Shown one piece after another: positions 7,162 through 12,214 of a DNA stretch of 12,214 nt (position 1 is the first letter of the stretch; each line of letters begins with the position of its first letter). The stretch is from PALSA-555 sp036521915 (lineage in GTDB: Bacteria; Actinomycetota; Acidimicrobiia; IMCC26256; PALSA-555): NCBI GenBank assembly GCA_036521915.1, contig DATDGU010000243.1, forward strand, positions 1-12,214, read 5' to 3'. The position numbers were made by a program, and so were the translations under genes. A model generated the notes under the pieces. That model did no database searches. It saw nothing but the letters and a program-made list of their open reading frames with translations, and was not told the origin of the DNA.

Positions 7162-7550
7162 CCCAGTCCACGTCCGCCGGCCGCCTGGCCGTCGCGTGCC
7201 GCACGTGCCCGCGGTGCGAGGCGACGCAGGCTCCGCGTGCGTGACGGTGATTCCGCCAGCGGTTCGGTCGAGCTCGTTCGACGTTGCTCCGACCCTGCGC
7301 CACCGCGAGTGCGTCGCAGGCCTTCCGTACCGCGAACGCGGCGAGTCGGGCGGTGCGGCGCGGCTGTGTTCGGGCGGTGTTCGGAGCCTCGGATTGATCG
7401 ACGCCGACGAGACGGCCATGACAGCTCGGCGTCGGGCCTGCGGCTCGTGCGGTGCCCTCACGATCGTGGGATCGCCGGGCGGGTGGGGACGGGGAGCGCC
7501 CCAGGCGATCCCGGCGGCTTACATCGTCCGGAGTTCTTTCGCGCAGGCGG
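7162..7550. other. long intergenic region without a convincing gene
   Basis: This stretch separates the divergent dehydrogenase operon and molybdate operon. Open frames cross it on both strands, but their translations are low-complexity, rich in arginine, glycine and alanine, have no recognisable motif and lack ribosome binding sites, so I read it as non-coding. I see no tRNA, rRNA, transposase or long repeat. It may simply hold two upstream regulatory regions, or decayed sequence. Confidence 0.5.
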
Positions 7551-7595
7551 CTCTCTTGGGAGAGAAAGCCCGTGTTTTCGAGGGAGATTGGGCTT
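7551..7595 (+). repeat. two short inverted repeats upstream of the molybdate operon promoter
   Basis: CTCTC-TTGG-GAGAG (7551-7564) is a perfect five-base hairpin. Directly after it AAGCCC (7566-7571) and GGGCTT (7590-7595) form a six-base dyad around 18 bases. They lie 30-75 bases upstream of the putative -10 box of the molybdate operon, where an operator would be expected. Because the operon itself begins with a Mop-domain regulator, a molybdate-responsive autoregulatory site is possible (inference). They do not resemble the E. coli ModE operator. Confidence 0.35.
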
Positions 7596-7600
7596 CAGGC

Positions 7601-7631
7601 TTGTTTTTCTGAGATGTCACCGGCCTATGCT
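7601..7631 (+). promoter_or_regulatory. putative promoter of the regulator-modABC operon
   Basis: TATGCT (7626-7631) fits the actinobacterial TAnnnT -10 consensus and stands nine bases before the GTG at 7641. TTGTTT (7601-7606) is a possible -35, although the 19-base spacing is long. No Shine-Dalgarno sequence precedes either that GTG or the upstream in-frame ATG at 7614, which favours a leaderless message starting near 7641. Confidence 0.45.
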
Positions 7632-7640
7632 CTCGCCGTT

Positions 7641-8042
7641 GTGACCACCTATCGAGTGGGGCAAGTGGCGGAGCTGTTGGGGGTCAGCACCGACACGGTG
7701 CGCCGGTTGGCCGATGGCGGCCAGCTGCGCATGCGGCGTCAACCGAGCGGGCAGCGTCGCATCGACGGCGCCGACCTGGCGCGGTTTCTCACCGAGACCT
7801 CACGGTCGAGCGAACTGGACCCACTCGTGAGGGAGTCGGCGCGCAACCGGTTCCCGGGAATCGTGACGAAGGTCGAGAAGGAAGGACTGGTCGCGGTCGT
7901 CCATATCCAAGCGGGGCCTCACCGGGTGGTGTCACTCATGACCCGAGAGGCCGCCGACGAGTTGGGCCTCGAGCCCGGTGATGTTGCCGTCGCCGTTGCG
8001 AAGGCGACGAATGTGGTCGTCGAAGTTCCGCGACCCGATTAG
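7641..8042 (+). CDS. MerR/BldC-like HTH regulator with molybdate-binding Mop (TOBE) domain
   Basis: This is a 133-residue two-domain protein. Residues 5-50 form an excisionase/MerR-type winged helix-turn-helix (VGQVAELLGVSTDTVRRLAD, then GQLRMRR and GQRRIDGADLARFL). Residues 67-130 form one Mop/TOBE domain beginning SARNRFPGIVTKVEKEG and ending AVAKATNVVVEV, a fold that binds molybdate or tungstate oligomerically. This matches a molybdate-sensing regulator of different DNA-binding ancestry from the LysR-like ModE of E. coli. It is the first gene of the operon, 22 bases before modA, so it probably regulates its own transcript. The GTG at 7641 is preferred because TATGCT stands nine bases upstream; the ATG at 7614 would add nine residues outside the HTH. 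Family recognition is good; the regulatory role is inferred. Confidence 0.85.
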   Translation: MTTYRVGQVAELLGVSTDTVRRLADGGQLRMRRQPSGQRRIDGADLARFLTETSRSSELDPLVRESARNRFPGIVTKVEKEGLVAVVHIQAGPHRVVSLMTREAADELGLEPGDVAVAVAKATNVVVEVPRPD

Positions 8043-8052
8043 ACACCTCGAA

Positions 8053-8058
8053 AGGGAG
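8053..8058 (+). promoter_or_regulatory. ribosome binding site of modA
   Basis: AGGGAG lies six bases before the GTG at 8065 and fixes the modA start immediately before a signal peptide. The same frame is open from an ATG at 7978 inside the regulator gene, but that start would put 29 charged residues ahead of the signal peptide. Confidence 0.65.
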
Positions 8059-8064
8059 TATTTC

Positions 8065-8880
8065 GTGCAGAAGCAGTTGCGTTGGGTCGGAACGCTGGCA
8101 GTTGTTGCGGCGCTCTTCGGTGTGGGGACGGCCGTGCCAGCGGCCGCGGATCGGGCGAGTGGCCCGAGGCCCACGACGAGGACAACGAAGCTGTCGGGGT
8201 CGATCACCGTGTCGGCCGCCGCATCGTTGCAGGAAGTCTTCACCCAGATGGGCAAAGACTTCCAAGCCGAGAACAAGGGCACGACCATCACCTTCAACTT
8301 TGCGGCGTCGTCGACCTTGGCCGAGCAGATCCAGGGTGGCGCTCCCGCGGACGTGTTCGCGTCGGCCGACGGTGCCAACATGCAGAAAGTCGTGACCACG
8401 GGACAAGTCACGGTTAAGCCGGTCGACTTCACCGCCAACCTGCTCACGATCGTGGTCAAAAAGGGAAATCCGAGCAACGTGACATCGCTCGCCGACCTCC
8501 CCAAGCTCGGGACGATCTCGTTGTGCGCCCCGGCGGTGCCGTGCGGCAAGTACGCCACCCAGATGTTCACGCAGGACGGCATTACCGTCCCGTCGAGCAA
8601 GGTGACGCTCGGCCAGGACGTCAAGTCCACCCTCGAAGCTGTCTCGACCGGTGACGCCGACGCAGGCATCGTCTATGTCACCGACGCCAAGAGCGCCGGT
8701 GGATCGGTGACGCAAGTCAAGATCCCGGCGTCACTGAACGTGCTTGCGGTCTACCCGATCGCGCCGATCGCGACGTCAAAGAACGCAGCCCTCGCGAACG
8801 CTTGGGTGCAGTACGTCCTCTCTCCTGCGGGCAAGAAGACGCTCCTGAAGTTCGGGTTCCTGCCAGTTCCCGGAACGTGA
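8065..8880 (+). CDS. modA: molybdate ABC transporter substrate-binding protein
   Basis: This 271-residue secreted protein captures molybdate (or tungstate) for the ModBC permease. A Sec signal peptide is clear: basic MQKQLRW, a hydrophobic core LAVVAALFGV, and a likely cleavage after AAA at about residue 28. The mature part has the ModA pattern ITVSAAASLQEVF (47-59), FNFAASSTLAEQIQGGAPADVFASAD with the oxyanion-binding serines, CAPAVPCGKYA (154-164) and GDADAGIVYVTDA (197-209), whose Tyr204 corresponds to the family's ligand tyrosine. There is no lipobox cysteine near the signal cleavage site, although Gram-positive ModA proteins are usually lipoproteins; a threonine/arginine-rich linker (31-43) follows instead. 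The gene lies between the Mop regulator and modB, overlapping modB by four bases as GTGA. Confidence 0.95.
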   Translation: MQKQLRWVGTLAVVAALFGVGTAVPAAADRASGPRPTTRTTKLSGSITVSAAASLQEVFTQMGKDFQAENKGTTITFNFAASSTLAEQIQGGAPADVFASADGANMQKVVTTGQVTVKPVDFTANLLTIVVKKGNPSNVTSLADLPKLGTISLCAPAVPCGKYATQMFTQDGITVPSSKVTLGQDVKSTLEAVSTGDADAGIVYVTDAKSAGGSVTQVKIPASLNVLAVYPIAPIATSKNAALANAWVQYVLSPAGKKTLLKFGFLPVPGT

Positions 8881-9680
8881 CCCGGCGAGGGCGGGGAGTG
8901 CCGCTGGTCGCGGTCCTCCTCGCCCTGGTCGCCGTCGCGTTCTTCGTTCTGCCTCTGGTCGGCTTGATCGCGCACGCACCGTGGGGCCACGCCTGGGACG
9001 ATCTGACCTCACCAACTGCCCGGGACGCCATACGCCTCTCGGTGATCTGCTCGCTCTGGTCGACCGCGCTGTCCATCATCTTCGGGGTGCCGCTCGCCTA
9101 TGTGCTGGCGCGAGCGCGGTTTCCCGGGCGATCCCTCGTTCGGGCGCTCGCCGTGCTGCCGATGGTCCTCCCGCCGGTCGTCGGCGGTGTCGCGCTCCTG
9201 TATGCCTTCAGCGTGAACAACGGTGTGATTGGTGGCTGGCTGCACGACACCTTTGGCATCCAGTTCACGTTCAGTACCGCGGGCGCGGTGTTGGCCGAGA
9301 CCTTCGTCGCGATGCCCTTTCTCGTCATCACGGTGGAAGCCGGCTTGCGGACCATGGACCGCCGCTACGAGGACGCCGCCGCCAGTCTGGGTGCGAGTCG
9401 GTGGACGGTCTTTCGGCGGGTCACGCTTCCCCTCATCGCACCGTCACTGCTCGCCGGTGCGGCGCTGGCGTGGGCCCGGGCTCTGGGTGAGTTCGGGGCC
9501 ACGATCACCTTTGCTGGCAACATCCAAGGCCGAACCCAAACGATGCCACTCGCGGTCTATCTCCTCCTGGAGACCCAGCAAGGCACCGCCATCGTCTTGA
9601 GCCTCTTGTTGCTCGCCGTCTCGATCATCGTGCTGGTCTTGCTGCGCGACCGCTGGTTCGGCGGGCTTCGTGAGCGTTGA
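8877..9680 (+). CDS. modB: molybdate ABC transporter permease
   Basis: This 267-residue integral membrane subunit forms the molybdate channel. About six hydrophobic segments are visible, at roughly 8-32, 51-78, 88-111, 133-155, 186-207 and 236-256. The cytoplasmic EAA loop that docks the ATPase reads EDAAASLGASRWTVFRRVTL (165-184), followed by the ModB-typical ARALGEFGATITFAGN and GRTQTMPLAVY. The GTG at 8877 overlaps the modA stop as GTGA, so translation is probably coupled. An in-frame GTG at 8898, preceded by a G-rich stretch, is the alternative. The reading frame is open further upstream but enters the modA C-terminus. Length and motifs are normal for the family, and its stop overlaps the modC start. 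Confidence 0.95.
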   Translation: MTRRGRGVPLVAVLLALVAVAFFVLPLVGLIAHAPWGHAWDDLTSPTARDAIRLSVICSLWSTALSIIFGVPLAYVLARARFPGRSLVRALAVLPMVLPPVVGGVALLYAFSVNNGVIGGWLHDTFGIQFTFSTAGAVLAETFVAMPFLVITVEAGLRTMDRRYEDAAASLGASRWTVFRRVTLPLIAPSLLAGAALAWARALGEFGATITFAGNIQGRTQTMPLAVYLLLETQQGTAIVLSLLLLAVSIIVLVLLRDRWFGGLRER

Positions 9681-10722
9681 CGCAGCGGTCAAGCTCCAGC
9701 TCGGCGACTTGGATCTCGATGCGAGGCTCCGCGCCGCCGACGACGAGACGGTCGCGATCCTCGGACCCAACGGGGCGGGCAAAACCACCCTGCTGCGTGC
9801 CATCGCAGGTCTCGTCCGGCTTGACGAGGGCCAGGTCGTCATCGACGGCGAAGTCGTCGACGAGCCGGCGACCGGCCGCTACGTGGTCCCGGAGCGTCGC
9901 TCGATCGGGATCATCTTTCAGAACTACCTGCTCTTTCCCCATCTGAGCGTGCTCGAGAACATCGCCTTCGGACTCCGCAGCCGACACATGGCACGTGGCG
10001 AAGCCCGCCGTCGCGCGAAGGAATGGCTCGAGCGGGTCGGGCTCGGCGATCGTGGGAACGCAAGACCAAGCGACCTCTCGGGCGGCGAGCAACAGCGGGT
10101 TGCCCTCGCACGCGCCCTCGTCATCGAGCCGCGCCTCCTCCTGCTCGATGAGCCCCTCGCCGCACTCGACATCGGAACCCGGACTGAGCTTCGCCGCAAT
10201 CTCCACGCGCAACTGGCGACGTTCCCGGGCGCCCGAGTGCTCGTCACCCACGAGCTGCTCGACGCGATCGGGCTCGCAGACCGCCTCGTCGTATTGGATC
10301 GCGGTCACATCGCGCAAGAAGGTCCCGTGGCTGCGGTCTCCGCGCAACCACGGTCCCGCTATGTCGCGGACCTTGTCGGTCTGAATCTCCTCCGAGGAAC
10401 CGGGCACGACCACACCATCGAGCTCGACACGGGTGGAAGCGTCACCACTGCTGACCGAGTCAGCGGCAAGGTCTGCGTCGCGATTCAGCCGCGCTCCGTG
10501 AGCCTGTACCGAAGCCGTCCAGAAGGAAGCCCACGCAACGTGTGGAACGGGCGCATCAGCGGGACAGACCTTCTGGGCGATCGCGTCCGCATTCACGTCG
10601 ACGGGCAAGTCCCCCTTGTCGCGGAGGTCACGCCAGCCGCAGTTGGCGAACTCGGGCTGCAATCCGACGTCGAGGTGTGGACCTCGGTCAAGGCAACCGA
10701 CCTGACGGTCTATTCGACCTGA
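9670..10722 (+). CDS. modC: molybdate ABC transporter ATP-binding protein
   Basis: This 350-residue ATPase drives molybdate import. Walker A is GPNGAGKTT (32-40), the Q-loop is FQNYLLFP with Gln84, the ABC signature is LSGGEQQ (136-142), Walker B is LLLLDEP with D160 and E161, the D-loop LAALD follows, and the H-loop His194 is in VTHE. A C-terminal region from about 283 (WNGRISGTDLL to VKATDLTVYS) looks like the regulatory TOBE/Mop domain found in ModC proteins, which can bind molybdate and inhibit transport. The GTG at 9670 overlaps the modB stop by 11 bases and has no obvious ribosome binding site, consistent with coupling. The gene closes the operon; I see no hairpin-plus-T terminator after the TGA. 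Confidence 0.94.
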   Translation: MSVDAAVKLQLGDLDLDARLRAADDETVAILGPNGAGKTTLLRAIAGLVRLDEGQVVIDGEVVDEPATGRYVVPERRSIGIIFQNYLLFPHLSVLENIAFGLRSRHMARGEARRRAKEWLERVGLGDRGNARPSDLSGGEQQRVALARALVIEPRLLLLDEPLAALDIGTRTELRRNLHAQLATFPGARVLVTHELLDAIGLADRLVVLDRGHIAQEGPVAAVSAQPRSRYVADLVGLNLLRGTGHDHTIELDTGGSVTTADRVSGKVCVAIQPRSVSLYRSRPEGSPRNVWNGRISGTDLLGDRVRIHVDGQVPLVAEVTPAAVGELGLQSDVEVWTSVKATDLTVYST

Positions 10723-10949
10723 CGCGAAGAACTCCGATGGGGTGGGGTCAGCTCCGCTGCCGTGTTCATCCTCCGAGCCAAGCCCCGGTGCACGCGACGC
10801 GCACGCAGTGCGGCCAGCCGGGACCACCTTGAACAACTCTTGTCCGCCGTCGTCACCACCCCCTTGATGGATGCGAGAACAGGGTTGCGAGCTCTGTTCA
10901 GCCCATCTACATCCTCTACCTCTTCGACCCGTCGATCTCGGTAGGGGCG
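10723..10949. other. non-coding spacer after modC, unassigned
   Basis: The modC frame, if read past its stop, stays open to a TAG at about 10944 and contains a 60-codon ATG frame from 10762. That translation has no recognisable domain, ends in a serine/threonine run and lacks a ribosome binding site. G+C is lower than in the SDR gene to the right. No insertion sequence or terminator is evident. It may be decayed coding sequence linked to the remnant that follows. Confidence 0.4.
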
Positions 10950-11071
10950 AGCGACGCCATGATGCGCGGCGTCGTGAGCCTGCCGCACGGTCGGGTGCCG
11001 ACCCCGACGGGGTGCGCCTCGACGTCGCGCACCCGGGATCCATGGCCTCGGTGCCCGCCACGACGTTGGTG
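10950..11071 (+). pseudogene. possible remnant of a molybdopterin oxidoreductase C-terminus
   Basis: Translating from 10950 gives SDAMMRGVVSLPHG, which closely resembles the DxMxPGxVSLPHGWG stretch of the C-terminal molybdopterin-dinucleotide-binding domain of DMSO-reductase-family enzymes (formate dehydrogenase and nitrate reductase type). Continuing in the next frame from about 11000 gives DPDGVRLDVAHPG and then TTLV, similar to the following VRLRVAxxHPGxxxNxLT segment. A one-base shift around 10989-11000 is therefore needed, and nothing upstream continues the domain, so this would be a small frameshifted relic. It lies downstream of modABC on the same strand, which supplies molybdenum for such enzymes. 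The resemblance is from memory over fewer than 40 residues, so chance similarity is possible. Confidence 0.4.
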
Positions 11072-11100
11072 TTCACGCCCGAATGGTGGCGCCTGCACGA

Positions 11101-11895
11101 TCAGGACTGGGCCATCTGGCCCATCAGGTCGATGAAGGCGTCGACGTCCTTCGTCTTGTTGATCACGACGTGGTCGTAGCGACCCATGCCGCCCGGCATG
11201 TCCGGTGGCGCGAACGACTCGAACCCGTCGCCCGCGATCGCGGCGACGATCGTCGCCGCGCAGTCGGCGGGCGACACGAACGGCCCGTCGTACAGCGCGG
11301 CGTCGTTTCCTGGCTGGTCCCAGATCTCGGTCTCGATCGCGCCGGGAAGCACCAGCTTGACGTCGACGCCCGACCCGCGCAGGTCGATGCGCATCGACTC
11401 GCTCCACCCGCACAAGGCGAACTTCGACGCGCAGTACGCCGCCTCGTGCGCGATCCCGATCCGGCCCCCGAGGCTCGACACGTTCACGACGCAGCCCGAC
11501 CCGCGCTCGAGCCAGCGGGGGAGCAGCGCCAGCGTCATGCGAACCGGCGACGTGAAGTTGACCCGCATGGTCTCGTCGACGAGGTCGGGCGTGAGGCGGC
11601 GCACGGGGACCCGCTTCGGAATCGCCGCGTTGTTGACCAGGCAGTCCAGGCCGTCGAACGCGTCCCAGGCCTCGTGGGCGATGCGCACGGCACCGTCGAG
11701 GTCCCCGAGGTCGGCGACCCAGACCCGCGACGCCGGCGTGTGCGGCGTGCAGCGGGCGAGTACCTGCTCGAGCCGGTCCTTGCGTCGGGCGACGAGCCCG
11801 ACGGTCGCGCCCTGCTCCGCGAGCATCGGCGCGAGCTCGGCGCCGATGCCCGAGGACGCGCCCGACACGAGGATCGTCGACCCGTCGAGGCGCAT
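11101..11895 (-). CDS. SDR family oxidoreductase
   Basis: This is a classical short-chain dehydrogenase/reductase of 264 residues. The cofactor loop is SGASSGIG (11-18), NNAA is at 88-91, and the catalytic residues are S141 in VNVSS, Y154 and K158 in YCASK, followed by LVLPGAIETEIW. VARRKD after the second strand suggests NADP(H) preference (inference). The ATG at 11895 begins the typical MRLDGSTILVSG. It has no Shine-Dalgarno sequence, but TACCGT stands nine bases upstream on the coding strand, so it may have its own leaderless transcript as well as being read from the upstream alkyl-sulfatase-like gene 26 bases away. The C-terminus FIDLMGQMAQS is helical. Members reduce or oxidise alcohols and ketones; the substrate is unknown. 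Confidence 0.93.
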   Translation of the reverse strand: MRLDGSTILVSGASSGIGAELAPMLAEQGATVGLVARRKDRLEQVLARCTPHTPASRVWVADLGDLDGAVRIAHEAWDAFDGLDCLVNNAAIPKRVPVRRLTPDLVDETMRVNFTSPVRMTLALLPRWLERGSGCVVNVSSLGGRIGIAHEAAYCASKFALCGWSESMRIDLRGSGVDVKLVLPGAIETEIWDQPGNDAALYDGPFVSPADCAATIVAAIAGDGFESFAPPDMPGGMGRYDHVVINKTKDVDAFIDLMGQMAQS

Positions 11896-11904
11896 GCGCG
11901 CGGG

Positions 11905-11910
11905 ACGGTA
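11905..11910 (-). promoter_or_regulatory. possible -10 element for the SDR gene
   Basis: On the minus strand TACCGT fits TAnnnT and lies nine bases before the ATG at 11895, in the 26-base gap after the upstream gene. It is the same hexamer as the proposed P450 -10 box. No -35 sequence is recognisable, so the evidence is weak. Confidence 0.3.
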
Positions 11911-11921
11911 GCAGCCCGGTG

Positions 11922-12214
11922 TCAGGGATCGCTGACGCCGCGCGACGTGCGGGCGGTCCAGCCGAACACGCCCTTCGCCATCGTCGACGTCGCGTCGTCG
12001 ACGCGGCGCTCGTACACCTCGGCACGGGCGCGGTGCACCTCGGGGTCGTCGGGCGCGGCGTCGACCGCCCACTGCGCGACGTGGCCGGCGAGGCGCAGGT
12101 CGCCGGCCGTCGCGAGCTCGCGCGCCCGCGCCGCGAGCCGTCCGGCCCCGCCCGCGAGCGATGCGACCTCGGCCGCCACCGCAGCATCCGACGCCGGCTT
12201 GAGGTGCGCGGGGT
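11922..12214 (-). CDS. alkyl sulfatase-type MBL protein, C-terminal part (5' end outside window)
   Basis: The minus-strand frame is open from the right edge to the TGA at 11922-11924, giving about 97 residues. It begins PAHLKPASDAAVAAEVAS, matching the NPxHLxP junction that follows the metallo-beta-lactamase domain in SdsA1-like alkyl sulfatases. It continues with the dimerisation-domain pattern LAGGAGRLAARARELATAGD, LRLAGHVAQWAVDAAPDDP and EVHRARAEVYERR. The catalytic metal-binding domain lies beyond the window, so activity cannot be judged. The histidine of the family's usual LACHL-like segment is kept but the cysteine reads glycine (LAGHV). The protein ends soon after that domain without the SCP2-like tail that full alkyl sulfatases carry, suggesting a shorter member of the family. 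The SDR gene follows 26 bases downstream on the same strand. Confidence 0.8.
   Translation of the reverse strand, partial: PAHLKPASDAAVAAEVASLAGGAGRLAARARELATAGDLRLAGHVAQWAVDAAPDDPEVHRARAEVYERRVDDATSTMAKGVFGWTARTSRGVSDP

Noticed and set aside
7162..7461. N-terminal extension of the MDR dehydrogenase frame
   Set aside because: The GGAGG six bases before the GTG at 7128 and the family's normal N-terminus fix the start there; the extension is arginine/proline-rich.
7551..7564. CTCTC-TTGG-GAGAG hairpin as a transcription terminator
   Set aside because: Only a five-base stem, and no run of T follows on either strand; no gene ends just before it.
7978..8064. Earlier ATG start for modA at 7978
   Set aside because: It would overlap the regulator gene and put 29 charged residues before the signal peptide; AGGGAG plus GTG at 8065 gives a correct signal peptide.
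10778..10822. GC-rich dyad-like segment after modC as a terminator
   Set aside because: Several weak pairings are possible, but none is dominant and no U-tract follows, so I could not support a terminator.
10762..10944. 60-codon plus-strand ATG frame after modC
   Set aside because: No recognisable domain, no Shine-Dalgarno sequence, and a low-complexity serine/threonine end; probably non-coding or decayed.
9625..11076. 483-codon minus-strand open frame opposite modC
   Set aside because: Mirror frame of modC, which has all ABC ATPase motifs; the antisense product shows no domain.
10871..11179. 102-codon plus-strand frame at the end of the SDR gene
   Set aside because: No ribosome binding site, mixed composition, and its 3' third is antisense to the SDR C-terminus. 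Only its middle part is of interest, as half of the possible molybdoenzyme relic.

Overview
The window comes from a chromosome of very high G+C. Sampled 60-base lines in the flanking genes run about 72-77% G+C (45 of 60 at 5041-5100, 43 of 60 at 11581-11640). GTG starts are common, several genes overlap by a few bases, and several starts lack a Shine-Dalgarno sequence but sit 7-12 bases after a TAnnnT hexamer. Together with the gene content (acyl-CoA dehydrogenases, a stand-alone acyl-CoA ligase, a soluble-type P450, an MDR dehydrogenase) this suggests an actinobacterium. Acidimicrobiia is my best guess, by inference only.

Left part (1-4720), lipid or isoprenoid/steroid-like acyl-CoA catabolism. 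A 5'-truncated acyl-CoA dehydrogenase (+) converges, with one base between stop codons, on an acyl-CoA ligase (-) that lies downstream of and overlaps a second, complete acyl-CoA dehydrogenase (-). A cytochrome P450 (+) is divergent from the second dehydrogenase across 58 bp that hold a perfect CCTGAC-N6-GTCAGG inverted repeat. A plausible reading is hydroxylation by the P450, CoA activation by the ligase and alpha-beta desaturation by the dehydrogenases, but no gene identifies the substrate.

Middle (4722-7128, all -), a three-gene overlapping operon in transcription order: zinc-dependent MDR alcohol/aldehyde dehydrogenase, ETHE1/glyoxalase-II-like metallo-beta-lactamase-fold hydrolase, GNAT acetyltransferase. 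The P450 and the GNAT gene again converge with one base between them.

Right-middle (7641-10722, all +), a compact molybdate-uptake operon: a small MerR/BldC-like helix-turn-helix protein fused to a Mop/TOBE domain, then modA, modB and modC with GTGA-type or short overlaps. It is preceded by about 500 bp with no convincing gene but with short inverted repeats just upstream of the operon promoter. Part of the operon has lower G+C than its surroundings. About 230 bp after modC lies what looks like a short, frameshifted remnant of the C-terminal cofactor-binding domain of a molybdopterin oxidoreductase.

Right edge (11101-12214, both -): a classical SDR oxidoreductase downstream of the C-terminal end of an alkyl-sulfatase-type metallo-beta-lactamase protein that runs off the window.

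I found no rRNA, tRNA, CRISPR array, insertion sequence or phage gene. The items most worth a second look are the HTH-Mop regulator heading modABC with a molybdoenzyme remnant beside it, and the palindrome between the P450 and the acyl-CoA dehydrogenase.
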